From positions 53,546,915 through 53,610,914 of the forward strand of contig ML681994.1 of the NCBI GenBank assembly GCA_007922195.1: a DNA stretch of 64,000 bases, read 5' to 3'. Position numbers and translations under genes: made by a program. Below the pieces are notes generated by a model. That model saw only the letters and a list, made by a program, of their open reading frames with translations. It was not told the DNA's origin and did not search any database. Shown one piece after another: positions 47,527 through 58,540 of the stretch. Source of the DNA: Podocnemis expansa. Lineage: Eukaryota > Chordata > Testudines > Podocnemididae. Each line of letters opens with the position of its first letter. The first letter of the stretch is position 1.

Positions 47527-47610
47527 CAGCCCATTTCGAAGAAGGACAGTTACTGGTGAGTCACCCACCGTTCTTCTTCGAGCGCTGCTCGGATGCATTC
47601 AGTAATAGGT
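47527..47610. repeat. Internal complementary region of the DIRS-like element
   Basis: 47527-47571 is the reverse complement of the left tip (47273-47315), and 47572-47610 is the reverse complement of the right tip (about 53200-53237). The two meet at about 47572 in 'accgtt|cttcttcgag'. In the DIRS model this region templates the joining of the ends of a circular intermediate. Its survival shows the copy came from a structurally competent parent. Confidence 0.85.
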
Positions 47611-47619
47611 GACTACTAG

Positions 47620-50600
47620 CCATGCTGATGGATGACAGGTGGAGTTGGCTCTTCTGCCTTTAGCATAGTGAAGAAAACACCCCAGATGGGAAGAGGCCCA
47701 GTGAGCAAGACTGTAACCAGAGCTGGGAGATGAACTAGGCTCCTGGCGTGGCGCAGAAGAATTGATAACTGTGGGCCAACCCAAAGTTAGGGGTAGGTCC
47801 AACGCCACCAAGGCAGATGTGCGAGGACAGGACGGACCAAGGTCACCATGGCGAAGATGAAGAACGCAACATGACAACACAGGGGTGCATTTGGCTGCTA
47901 TACTTAAGTAGTATAGCATGAGGAACGGGACCAGAGGATAAGTGTCTGGTCATAAGACTTTCCAGCATGAGCTGTAGGGAGACGCTGGAGGCCAGTGAGT
48001 ACGGGATTAGCCGTAATGTCCATAGCCCACACAGGAAGCAAAGGAATAAAGGAAAATTATCCCATGAACAGAGCACATCAGGCCCGAGCCAGGAGCCAAA
48101 GGGTCGCGGCCTAGCCATGACAGCTGCAGACTACCCACACAGTCACTGGAGGAATGAAGCTTATCCCCTGGACTGGCCATGACCAGCCCCTGAGGGGCTG
48201 GGGCTAAATTGTGTAGATGCATTGCGAAAAAAGGGGGGGACGGGACCCCAGGTTCAAATGAGAAGGGTCTGAGGACGACACTTCGAGCCAGTACCGGAAA
48301 CTGAAGGCAAGAGAGGTGCGGGTGAGCGGCGCGTGGCATGTCAGCTGGAGAACCATAAGCTAGTGTGCAAGCGAACACTTCCAGCGGTGTACGGAACTGA
48401 AAACCAGGGTTGTTTATGTTTTTTTTTTTTTTGAAGGGGTCCTCCAGGACACTAGCACCCACAAGGTGGCATGATAGCCTTAGGCGGTGCTGATGGTTCA
48501 GTACCTATAAGTGCCTCAGTAGTGTATGAGCTCATGGAGAGGGCCCGTCATTTGGTCTGTAATCCCGTGGGGTTCCAGTATCACAAGGATTGCCCGGATG
48601 ACAGGGGTATATGAAGAAGGAAAGAAGGGGAGGCGGGGAACAATGTAAACCACCGCTTGGCCACACCATCGGGGTGGCCAAAGGCTCATAGAGATGCAGT
48701 AGTAGGAATATGATCTCGCATGCCTAGGGCACCGTCGGTGAAGAACCATGCCGCAGCTACATTGCACCTACATGCGTAGCAGGGACAAGAGCAGGTAGAG
48801 ACCGAACTGCCCCCAAACGACAGTTGCCATAGGAAAGATGAGTCACCTTCTGAGTATGTAAGAAGTGGAGTTGTTCGCAAAGTGTCAAATACGGCACTAC
48901 CGAGGTACCCTGGATTTAGAGAACCCATGTGTGGGGTTATTTCTAGCCGTATGAAAACTGAGGGCATTCCTCATGGAGGGTATAAGCCTCTCAGATTCTA
49001 GGTACTTCAGAAAACAGGAGACTCTGACCTGTCTTCCTCTATCTATTTATATATACACAGAGAGAGAGAGAGTCTGGTCCCTCAAGGGAATGAGGGAAGT
49101 AACGATCACGGTAAAGCCATCACCAAGCTCAAATGGGGATGGCTTACGGTTCAAACTTAGATCCCCAAGGCAGCAAGCTGGTGCGCACCTAAGGGGCAGA
49201 GCCCTCTGCTGTGATATGTGCGACTGAAGGGCAGAGGGGCTGGGGTGGGGCAGGCACAAGCAACTCGGTGGAGGGGCTTCCATGCCCGGATTGTGGTGTT
49301 GCACCGGCTATGTAGGGGGCTGACGCCACAAAAAGAAAAGGCGGGCTCTGATGCAGGAGGCCCAGGATAAACGCGACGCTGACTCCAACCCCTTAAGTTC
49401 CCTGATCTGGAAAGTTCTGCGTCAGGTATGCTAGGTCTCTGCTTAGAGAGTGACAAAGGGGGAAAGGAGGGGAGGATGCGAGAAGGGCTTACCCGCTTCT
49501 GGTAGGGTGGGCCCAAGGTGGCGACTCCCAGGATAGGGTGTCCTGGTACCCAGCCCAGGTTGCTCACAAGGGAAAGAGGCTGTTGCAAAGCCTCAGCTTC
49601 TGCTAGAAGGGGAGGATATAGGGTGACAGAGGTTGGACCGCCATGCCATGGCCTTCCCTGGAGGCCAAGGACTGCCATAATGATGTAAGACGTGTCCTGC
49701 TTGGCAATTGGGGTAGTGGAGGTTCCCCTCTAGCACAGAGGTGCCGAGAGCCTCAGTCTAGCTAGCCTAGCCAGCATGTCAATGATATGCTAGTGAGGGG
49801 AGGGGTTCCCTCCCCAACCCAGGAACGAGCATACATCCTACCTGATATAGGGTCTTTGGGTAAGCAGGAGTGGTCCTGCATCCTTAGAGTGCTGTGTCTG
49901 CATGTGTTGGAGCCTCTGCAGCAGTGGCTGGGGGCTACTACAAGACATGCTTCTCGTTCCTGTCAAGACAGGTCCTGTCGCTTACCAGTGCAGGGGTTGT
50001 TGGTCAAAGGGTACCTGAAAGAGGGGCAGGAGGGGCGGATCTACCATAAATGCCAGAGTAATGTCTAGAATGTCTAGGAGTAGAGCCCTGCAAATCTTCG
50101 GGTATCTGCTGCAGATCCGCGGGTATCTGCATCCGCAGGTGCAGGTGCGGATAACTGCAGCCCCATTGCTGCAGATCGACTCATGGATGCAGCTTCTATT
50201 GTTACCTTATCACACTGCGATCCATTGCTGAAACTGCTGCAGCAGCATGCAGGAAGCGCTCTGGCCAATCCTAGATTGTGATCTGCCAGCCAATCAAAGT
50301 CTCAAGGTGGGACTTGGAGACTCACTGCTGGCCTTTGATTGGCTCATTCCCCTGCCCACTTCTTCCTTTTCTTGCTTCCATTTGGCAAGCCATTGCTGTC
50401 AATCAGAGATTTCATAGGTGGGCAAAGAAATCTGATTGATAGCACAGCATGCGAACCACAAACAAGAAAGAAAAAAGTGGGTGGGAGCCATATGGGAAAT
50501 GAGCCAATCAAAGTCTGAATAGTTGTATGTGAGCCCAAGCTCGGTTGCAGCTGCGGTTACAGATGCAGCTAAATCCCGGCATGTGGATTTCAGATTGGAT

Positions 50601-50960
50601 TAATGTTATCACTGAGCGGATGCGGATCGGATGCAGTTCCACATTTTTGTATCCATGCAGGGCTCTATCTAGGAGTGGACCTTGGTATAGATGTACCGAT
50701 GGGCAGAGGGCTTGGTTGACATGGCATGCATTCCCCGGGGGTTGGGGAGAGTACACAGCCAGAATTAGTGTACCCGAGTTCGCAGTATCGAGAGACGAAG
50801 AAAGGGTCCTGATAAATCAAAATCCCCCCAAGAGGAGGGAAAGGACGCCAACTGCCCACTGTGAGGGTGCACTGGAGTCTTATTGCATCCCGGATATCTT
50901 GAGAATGGGGTGGCAGCCAAATGGGCCGGCCCCTTCCTTACAGGTGAGAGCATGGAGAGG
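47620..50960 (-). other. Internal region of the DIRS-like element without recognised domains
   Basis: Where an autonomous DIRS would carry reverse transcriptase, RNase H and tyrosine recombinase, no frame longer than about 175 codons exists, and none shows a YADD/FADD-like core or the recombinase R-H-R-Y set to my eye. The minus-strand frames 48007-48462 and 49157-49678 are Pro/Ser-rich without domains. The region contains a T run at 48419-48432 and an (AG)n at 49059-49071. Interrupted by an hAT unit at 50081-50667. Confidence 0.55.
50081..50667. mobile_element. hAT-like element inserted in the DIRS-like element
   Basis: The ends are TAGAGCCCTGCAAAT and TGCAGGGCTCTA. A perfect 8-bp duplication, tctaggag, lies at 50073-50080 and 50668-50675. 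The element is 587 bp long and has no transposase. Near the ends it has iterated 'gcggatctgc'-like units; inside are several CCAAT/ATTGG motifs in both orientations, giving an imperfect palindrome. It landed after the DIRS copy. Confidence 0.93.
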
Positions 50961-50962
50961 CC

Positions 50963-51661
50963 TCAGCACCATAGCAATAGGATGCCGGTGGTGGGAGGAG
51001 AAGGTTCGTCTGTATCCTCACAATGATGAGAGAAGCGGCACTGGAGGGGAAAAGGCGTTGCCCCAAGAGGTTTATGGTGGGGGAAAGGCCTGGGAGGGAG
51101 GAGACCAAAGTATTTGGCCTCACCTCTGGGGTCCTGCACGGTGCCCATCACCAAACGGGTTTCTGGAGGGAACAGGGCATCCCCTCCAAAAGGCAGGCCA
51201 AGGACTGCCTGTTGTGCAGTAGGGGGCACCCTAGCCTCCCTGAGCCAGGCTACTTGGTGGATAGTTACTGCCCAGGCCATAGTGCAGGCGGCTGTATGCA
51301 CCGCGTCATGGGCCGAGAGGAGGTGGTCCTGGGAGATTATCTGACCTTCCTCTAGAAATGCATCATACTCCTCTCCAGCCTCTGGTGGGAGCAAGCATTG
51401 GAATTTTGCGACCAACTCCCACACGTCCTGCAAATATCTGCTGGTCAGGGCTTGGTTATTTGCCACTCGTAGCTGAAAAGCCGAGGAGGAGTAGACCTTA
51501 CGGCCCAAGAGGTCCAGTTCCCTGGCTTCCCTGGAAGATGGGAGGGGGTCACTAGGGGGCTCGCCCGGGCCTAGTGCCATTTGCACCACGTCCCTCGAGG
51601 GAACCAGGTGATTGGCGAGGGAAGGGAAGTCTGACTCAGGGACCCGGTACTTAACACTCAT
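50963..51661 (-). pseudogene. DIRS-type Gag, C-terminal part
   Basis: The 232-codon frame carries the conserved core I associate with DIRS Gag proteins of reptiles and amphibians: 'LDLLGRKVYSSSAFQLRVAN' (residues about 49-68), an alpha-helical Ala-rich segment around 'SAHDAVHTAACTMAWAV', and 'GLPFGGDALFPPET' near residue 160. Gag proteins coat the RNA in the particle. The frame opens with a methionine by chance; upstream coding continues in other frames, so the gene is broken by frameshifts. Confidence 0.72.
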
Positions 51662-51934
51662 TGTGTCCGAAACCTGGGCAACAGAGCTTGGACTCTGCCA
51701 TCAGGAGGACATGAAGTCCCAGATGCTCGGGTGGAGCAGGACTGTCAGGGGTTCTGCCGAGGCAAAGGCTGGCCTGAAGAGGGTGTCTGGAGGGGGACCA
51801 ATGGGTTGCACCTCCATCCCTAAATGGGCCATAGCCTGGCACAGCAAATCAAAGTGCACCAATAGGTTCCACGTATAGGAGCCCTGTGCCGGGGACAGAG
51901 TGGTACTGGGAGCTCATTGTGAAAGAGAGGGGGT

Positions 51935-52633
51935 CTACAGGGGGGACCATTCCTGTGGGTGGAAGTGGAATGGCGACAGTGCCGAAGTGCGGCGCCGAGG
52001 TTGCTTGGAGCCCCTTGATAGCCCCTCCTCTGGGCTGAGAGCAGAGGAAGGAGCGCGAGACTCCAGGGGCAGTACCAGCAATGGCAAGGTGATATGTTGC
52101 TGCGGGGATGGTCCTATGGTACCGGGGCCCAATGGAGTGGAAGACAGAGGGCTGCATGGTGAGGGAGAGCAACGCCCACAAAGGACCCAGGCCTCAGAAG
52201 TGAAGGCTGGCTTGCGTCTTCTAGTTGGGATTGGGGCAGGTGGTGTGGGGAGCAGGAGGAGGGCTTGACTGGCCTCCACTGCTTCAGGAGTTGTTGGCAC
52301 AAGGAGTGACTCTGAGCAGGCCCGCGGCAAGTCCTCGCTTGGTGAAGGGGGACTGTCTGGTTGGGAGGGCTCGCACTCCGTCAGTACAGGGGTGTACTGA
52401 GTCTGCGGTGCCGAGGGTGATTGTGGCTGGTGCCGGGGTGAACTCAGCACCGAAGACACCAGACTGTACTGTGCCAACGGTGCCGGAGACGCAGGTGATC
52501 GGTGCCAGGGTGATCTGGGTACTGGCAGTACCGGACTAGGCCTGGGTGCCGGGGGCAACCTTGAATGGTGCTGGGGTGCCAGGTTGGTGCCGAGGTGCTG
52601 GGGTTGGCACTGAGGTTGTGGAGCAGCGGCCAC
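51935..52633 (-). pseudogene. DIRS-type Gag, Pro/Ser-rich linker part
   Basis: The 232-codon frame is rich in proline, serine, glutamine and alanine and has no folded domain. Position and composition fit the disordered linker between the zinc-binding N-terminal region and the conserved C-terminal Gag core. It overlaps the upstream frame by about 100 bases, indicating a frameshift near 52540-52630. A plus-strand frame (52225-52539) is its shadow. Confidence 0.55.
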
Positions 52634-53020
52634 CAGTGGTACAGTGCCGTGGGGGCTCTGGTGCTGAGCTGGGTCTCGGCACTGTGCGGGAACCTGAAGC
52701 CTCAGGCGGAGAGTGCTGAGCCTGCTCTGAGGCTAGGGCATGGTGCCATTGTTCCCTCTCCTTGATGGTCCTAGGTTTAAAGGAGAGACATAGGGAACAG
52801 GCTGAAACCAGGTGGTCTGTGCCTAGGCACCGTGGGCAGTTCCCGTGGGACCGTCCTGGGGGAAGGCCTTGCCACACTTGGAGTAGGGTTTGAACCCTGG
52901 CATATCCAGTGGTGAACGATGTTCCAGCCCGACGATGAAAGGCTCCTGCAGTGGAACTATGTCCATGAAGAGTTGCTCCCAGTTGGGCGAAAAGCTCATG
53001 AAAGGACAGGCTGCTTGCAT
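52536..53020 (-). pseudogene. DIRS-type Gag, N-terminal part with Cys-rich motif
   Basis: Two minus-strand frames overlap. 52823-53020 reads an N-terminal stretch ending 'YSKCGKAFPQDGPTG'. The other frame continues 'CPRCLGTDHLVSACSLCLSF' and 'KPRTIKERE'. Together they suggest a Cys-rich zinc-binding region with one frameshift near 52850. The likely native start is the methionine at 53020. The reading of the second frame up to 53300 runs through the terminal repeat and past the element and is not coding. Confidence 0.6.
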
Positions 53021-53049
53021 TCACAAGGAGTGGACATTCCAGATCCGAT

Positions 53050-53237
53050 ACACAAGGCGGAAGAAATGAAACAGAGGAGGGGTTGGGTGGCAGCTGTATA
53101 TATAGCCGTGGGTGATGCAAGGGGCGGAGGCTGCCTACCCTCTCCTGACAGGCTGGGACAAAAGTTTTCCGACGAAGCCGGTGCTCCGGCACAGAGACAC
53201 CTATTACTGAATGCATGCGAGCAGCGCTCGAAGAAGG
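53050..53237. repeat. Right inverted terminal repeat of the DIRS-like element
   Basis: Reverse complement of the left repeat, with 'caggctgggacaaaagtttt' and 'acctattactgaatgc'. In element orientation this is the 5' repeat and would hold the promoter. A TATA-like 'tatatatagccg' lies at about 53096-53107 on the plus strand, readable in reverse as 'cggctatatata' about 130 bases from the tip, which is a plausible start signal. Confidence 0.85.
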
Positions 53238-53923
53238 AGGACTGGTTAAAGACATCTTTAATTGCTGCATTGCACTGCCAAAGTGGTTTAAAGCAGCCAA
53301 AGCAAGCTAAAGATTGGGTCTTAAGATTTTTTAAAACTCGAGCTAAGTAAAAGAAAAAAGTGATCAACATGTCACATACATCCTAACAAGGTAATTCTCA
53401 CACAAAAATCACATGAAGTTACTGGCACTGCCAAAGCGTGAGAAATAAATATGCCATGTTCTCAATAATAAATAAACCCAAATGCTAGATGTGTTTATAC
53501 AATTATGTAAATGCATTAGAAAGCAGTTTTAGCAGCCTACCGTCATGTGTTAAAACATCATTCTCTGCAATTCAAATAGTCCACAATTTAAGAGTGCCAT
53601 AGCAAGTCATGAAGGGAACCATTAATGGAGTAATAGAAGAAAAAGACATTTATAAACAATATGAAGAAACCAGGTTTACTATAATATGAATAAAAGCCTT
53701 TGTATTATCCCTCCTTGGAAACCATGTTACCCTTTAACCATCTGTCCAGTTTGCAGAATTTCCTGATTTTGCTTCACCAGTGTAATCTTTAACTCTCTTT
53801 AGCAAGTGAAAGACCAATTCCAAATCCAATAAGACAGATTTATCTTTATATGGAATCCTTAACTTTGCTGAATAAAGCACAGACAACTGAATCTGTATTT
53901 GACTGAGAACAATGGTATAGACC
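53238..53923. other. Unassigned sequence
   Basis: AT-rich with no recognised element. Confidence 0.4.
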
Positions 53924-54379
53924 CATAGTTTTTAGCTCGTGTGCCATGGCACAGTGTTGTGCGATGAGAACTCTTCAAGTATGCCATGAAATTTTGTACA
54001 ACAGTAAAACAAACATTGTTTCATCTTGAACAATATTCTATCCAACCAAAATTACAACTCATAAAACTCATGAAAATTCATCATCAAATTCAAAGTGAGG
54101 TATCGGTCCTTCACTTCTAAAACACGAACATTCTAAATTCAGATGGCCAAAGGGCAAAATTGAGATGACATTTTTTCCAGTGGATTTGGAAACATTAATG
54201 CATTTGATCCTTCTTTAGCTTGTTGCATGCACTTAGTTGCAAACCTCTTTAGTAAGACTGTAACCATAACAAGTGTAATCATTTATGAGCAATCAATTCA
54301 GCTGAAAAAAGTGGACATGCTGTGGAATTATCTGTCTCATTGAAGTGCGCTGTGTTACTGAAAAGGTTGGGAACCACTG
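53924..54379 (-). mobile_element. hAT-like non-autonomous element, copy 2
   Basis: Read on the minus strand it begins CAGTGGTTCCCAACC. The interior matches the copy at 44596-44985 over several hundred bases ('tggatttggaaacattaatg', 'aactcataaaactcatg'). This copy keeps more of the second half ('ggcacagtgttgtgcg'). The left boundary near 53924 is approximate, and no convincing 8-bp duplication was found. Confidence 0.68.
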
Positions 54380-55629
54380 TGCTAGTAGTGATCATATTGT
54401 GTGAGTATGATGGAGTTTCTACCAGTGGAGATTCTGGATACATTGTAGATGACAAGAAGGGGATGGATTGGCTGGCATGTGTATTCATTTCTAAATATTG
54501 TTATTATAGTGCTGTTAAATACACATGTGCTTTATGAAGTAAAATATTGACCATGCAAATACCTATTAATATGCCTAATCCTTTTCATGTGAGTTAATGG
54601 GACTAGTCACAGCTGGAAGGCCAGACAAGTGGGATTTACAGGCACAATCCCGTAGATTTCCACACTTCTCCATAGACATTGTAGGGAATGGGGTCTATAG
54701 ACATATTCCCTTGAGAAGATTTGTTTTTGTTTTTAGTTCAAAACTCATGAAAAATTGCCCACAAGGTAGTGCAAAGGACAGTGGAACACCTATCCCCAGA
54801 GAGCCACGCTGTTATTTGTAGCGTGTGCTGCTGTGTGCTAGTGACCATGTGAATGCACACCAACAAGAGTTGCTTTGTGTTGGTCTATCAGTATAATTTC
54901 TGTCCATGGACAAGCCCTGAGGCTCTGACTAACAGAGCTGATGCTTCAGAAGAGGATTATTTCACTTGATAAGCAGAAATTACTTTGTTCTGACAGCTTT
55001 TAAAATCTTCTCCCAGTCATTAAGATCCCATAAAACTGTTAATACTTTCTTGATTTTTTTCTTTTCCATTGTATCAGTTTGCAGGTGCTCTGCCATGCTT
55101 CTCCATTTATTCCTGTACTGGATATATTTAAAACCCACAATAAATATTTGGGCATAAAATGAGAAGAAATCAGCTCCACTACTGCTGAGAAAATCTGGTG
55201 CAGCAAGGACTCACTCAACAAATGGATGTTCTGGATCCTTGCCCAGTTCTTCGCCCTTCCAATCTTCTTTCCATTTGTTTATATTTTCCAAGCAGGCAAT
55301 TAGTGCTCAACTCTCTCGCTATCCACGTTTGATCTACATTTTGGCTTCACTTCTTTACAGACACAGCTGCACACCACTGCTGTGCATCTCTGTGTTAAGA
55401 CGACTTGCTGATGGTTGCTGTACCTTTCGTGGTACCAAAGCAAGTAGCAAGCTGCTATATAAGGCCTTTTAAGATGTCAACTCATTTTTGAACACACAGG
55501 AGAACCTCTTCCTTGGGATGTTTAGTGCAGTCATGTGAGGCAAGCTGGGAAAAATCTGCTGCAGCCAATGGGAAGACTTCATTCATATATGGCTAATCCA
55601 ATAACTTGACAGATGAAAGGAAACATGGC
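54380..55629. other. Unassigned sequence
   Basis: No gene or recognised repeat; frames are below 80 codons. Confidence 0.4.
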
Positions 55630-55833
55630 CAGGGCTGGATTAATGCCAGGACTTTAGGGGCTGCAGGCCAGGATCCCAAGCTAAGGTGGGGCCTACAAAA
55701 ATCCAGTCCCAGTCAGCTGGTTCCTGCTCCCAGGGAGGCACTGCTTAGAGGGAAGATAAGAGAGATCAGTGGCTAGCCAAGGGCCAACAAAATCTTATTG
55801 TCCTGGGCCCACAGAGGTGTTAATCCAGCCCTG
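55630..55833. mobile_element. hAT-like miniature transposon
   Basis: The ends CAGGGCTGGATTAAT and GTTAATCCAGCCCTG are inverted. Flanking octamers are aacatggc and aacacaga, only partly alike. About 204 bp, non-coding. It abuts the antisense LINE that follows. Confidence 0.8.
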
Positions 55834-55839
55834 AACACA

Positions 55840-58500
55840 GAGAGATCAGTTTGTCATGGTGCTTGGCAGCAGTGTGGGAGAAGACTCCATTGCATGAGTG
55901 GCAGACCTTCCCAAAGTGGCTATCAGTCCTTTCACCAGGGGAAGGTGGAGCACACTCAACTTCCTGGCACTCAGCTTGAGCTCTCTGACGGCTCTCCACA
56001 ATCACTGAATGAGCCTTAATCTGGCTTCTCCAGATTGAGCCGTTGTGGGCAGGACTCTCCCCGTTGTCAGTGGGATGCTGAATTTCTTGAGACCCTGCTT
56101 TACCTTATTGCTTTGTTGAAGCTTTGGCCATCCCCTGTGTTGCCCGTAGTTCTTGAGCTGACCATAGAGTATGGCCTTCAGCAGATGATGTTGAGGTATA
56201 TGCTCCACTTGTCCCAACGAGCAAAGCCTGCAGGTTTCCAGCACAGTCTGCATAGACTGCAGGCTTACTGTTATTGATTTGTTGGTCCCAAATGACTCCA
56301 AGGATTTTTCTGACAGTTATGGTGGAAGCTGTTCAACCTCCACTTCTGCTTGGGAGTGGGTGGGCCTGCTACTGGCTGCAAGTAGGACTGGCCAGGCCCA
56401 CCCTTGGGAGTCAGGGGCTCAGCCAGAAATCAGGTTGGCTACATCCCTGGGACAGAAAGCATGTCACATGTCCACCCAGCTCCACCAAAAGTTATGCCCC
56501 ACGTCTGTCCTCAAGCCAATTAGTATAAGAGATTGATCGTTTCTGAAAGCGTACTTAAACAGAATGGAGAAGAAGATGCCAAAGCTGATATATTCAGGCT
56601 TGCTTCATTATCGTATCAATGTTTAATCTCAGACGTTTGATTTTCATACTGGATGGTTGCCTTCATTCACCCATAGAATTCCTTAAATAAGTAGAACACT
56701 TTTTGTGGACAGCAAATTTTCACATGTGCCGTTCCTGCTAACTGTGTTGAAGGCCATTTATAGGTCAAATACTGCAAAGATTGATGCCTGTTTTTCACAG
56801 CTTTTTTCTTGCAACAAACTCAGTATGAAAGACATGTCTGTCATGAGCATCCAGCTCTGAATCTGTACTGACTTTCAGGATAAACTCACTCAGAAAGAAC
56901 TTAGAGCTGTTTCAGCAACACCTTTGCAAACACCTTGATAACCATGCCAAGCAAAGATATCCCTCAGTAGCTATTGCAGTCTATTCTGTCTCCTTGATTT
57001 TTGTATACAGTAATTATATTAGATTCTTTCAGATCACAGGGTATGTGGCAGTCTTCCCAGCAGGCTCAGAGGAATGCATGGATATTGCTTGCAAGCTTTC
57101 TCCCTCCTGCCTTTAGGAGCTTTGGAGGTATTTGATCATTGCCTACTACTTTCCGAGGTGCAATCTCTTTGATAGTTTTCTCTACGCCTTTGAGTTGACA
57201 TTTGGTCCAGCTCCTACACTGTTGGAAGCAGAGGAACAGCAGCTAAGGCAGTTTTACAGGTAATGGCATCCTTTGAAGACAGTTCTTTGTAATGCTCAGT
57301 CCATCCATCAAGTTGTTCTTTCTTGTCAGTCAGGAAAATACATCTTCACTTTCAGATTTTCACTGCTTTTTAGAAATTGGACCAAGTGCCTCTTTGATTC
57401 CATCATAGGTGCCAGGAAGATCCATTTTTCAAAGCAGGTCTGAATCATCTCACACAGATCTTTCCAGTGTTTCTGGGCATGTTCTCTAGAGGCTTTCTGG
57501 ACTGTAGCCGAAGTCTTTTGAATTTAAGAGGTTTGGACTCTGTTGGTTGTTGAAGTAAAGTTAGGAGAACTTGCTTTTTTTTCTTTTCCTGTGAGTTGGA
57601 TCGGCAGATGTTCAGATGCTGCAAACAAATCAGGTTGTTTTTCTTTGTTATTTCAAAGACATCCTTGCAAGTAGCCTGTGTCTAATTCTCAAAATTGTTT
57701 CACGAAGTGTCAGAAGGGGAATCAAGTCAATCATTTTTCAGAAACATGCTCAAATACACATTGAAACTTTGCAGTTGGAGTTTGGTCCTGACAAAGGCAT
57801 GGTCAATGTTGCAATCAGCATCGTGCATTGATTGAGCATGCAGGACATCATGAATGTTTCTGCAATGGATCAGGATGAGGTCAAGCTGCTGCCAGTATCA
57901 GGTGTAGGGATACCTCCATGAGAACTTATTGACATTGTTGCCAGCAAAATAGGTATTCAAGACTACCAGCTCACAGGAGACACAAAGGCTAAGCTCAAGG
58001 ACATGCTGGCCATTTTCATTAAGGCCACTTGTTCCATGTTGGCCAGTGATGGGTCCCCAGTGCTCCCAGTCCTTACCAACATGGGCACTGAAATCACTGA
58101 GCACAGTGAGTCTGTTCCTTATGGGGACATTCTTGATGATTTGTTCCTGGTGAGTATAGAACTCATCTTTTAGTAGTCAAATGTTGGTTCATAGATGGAC
58201 AGAAAAGTCAGGATTCCCAAGTTCGTACTCACATCCAGTCATGATACTCTCATTAATAAATACCAGAAAGGTATATGCACTACAGACAGAGTTCTTTATG
58301 GAAAATCTGACACCAAGCATCCTCGGTTCATGTTCAGGTTTCCCAGACTAGTATAAGTTGTAGTTTATTTCATCTAGTGATACAGTTTCTGAAAATCTTG
58401 TTTCATTAAGGGTTGCAATAACAATGGCCAGTTGATCTAGTTCTTTATCAGTTATGGCTGTTTTATGAAGTTCATGCTCTTTCAATTCAAATCTGGTTAA
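55840..58500 (-). mobile_element. Degenerate LINE with endonuclease, reverse transcriptase and C-terminal Cys/His region
   Basis: On the minus strand, in order: 57898-58104 reads the endonuclease piece 'SDFSAHVGKDWE' (the family has GDFNA.VG) and 'LVVLNTYF'. Around 56940-57000 it reads 'DCN.Y.GISLLGMVIKVFAK', and near 56850 'PESQYRFRAG', typical of reverse transcriptase motifs. 56002-56301 reads 'LLKAILYGQLKN', and 55820-56005 ends with a Cys/His-type tail 'VCHSCNGVF'. Frameshifts and stops are many, and the FADD core is not seen. I recognise an AP-endonuclease-type LINE but cannot fix the clade. The 5' limit near 58500 is approximate. Confidence 0.72.
57898..58104 (-). pseudogene. LINE endonuclease fragment
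   Basis: The 68-codon frame resembles the catalytic region of AP-type LINE endonucleases: a worn 'LGDFNARVG' (here SDFSAHVG), then 'GKDWE.W....G.HG', and 'NTYF' further on. Asp and His catalytic residues beyond this fragment cannot be traced. Cleaves target DNA in the intact family; here it is dead. Confidence 0.6.
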
Positions 58501-58540
58501 CATAGTATGAATATTCAAACAAGCAAAGATTAATTTAGAG

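Larger units (their letters stand above)
47271..53237 (-). mobile_element. DIRS-like tyrosine-recombinase-class retrotransposon, gag-only
   Basis: Three structural hallmarks of DIRS elements are directly visible: inverted (not direct) terminal repeats at about 47290-47475 and 53050-53237; a left-end extension not shared with the right end; and, beside the left repeat, an internal region (47527-47610) that is the complement of both outer ends joined together. The gag remnant on the minus strand sets the 5' end at 53237. No terminal target duplication is seen, as expected for this class. No reverse transcriptase, RNase H or tyrosine recombinase motif was found in the about 2.7 kb (excluding the hAT insert) between gag and the internal complementary region. 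It is probably non-autonomous and inactive. Confidence 0.85.

Noticed and set aside
47271..47610. CRISPR-like or simple inverted array
   Set aside because: There are no regularly spaced direct repeats. The repeated blocks are the terminal and internal complementary parts of a DIRS-like element in a vertebrate genome.
50545..51222. 225-codon plus-strand frame
   Set aside because: It starts inside the hAT unit, crosses its boundary and continues antisense to the DIRS gag. It is a shadow frame.
53096..53107. Promoter call on the TATA-like stretch in the DIRS terminal repeat
   Set aside because: Position is plausible, but a lone TATA-like string in one copy is not enough for a separate feature. 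It is noted within the repeat entry.
53021..53350. Gag-frame extension and plus-strand frame through the right terminal repeat
   Set aside because: The frames cross from the DIRS terminal repeat into unrelated flank, so they cannot be a real coding region.
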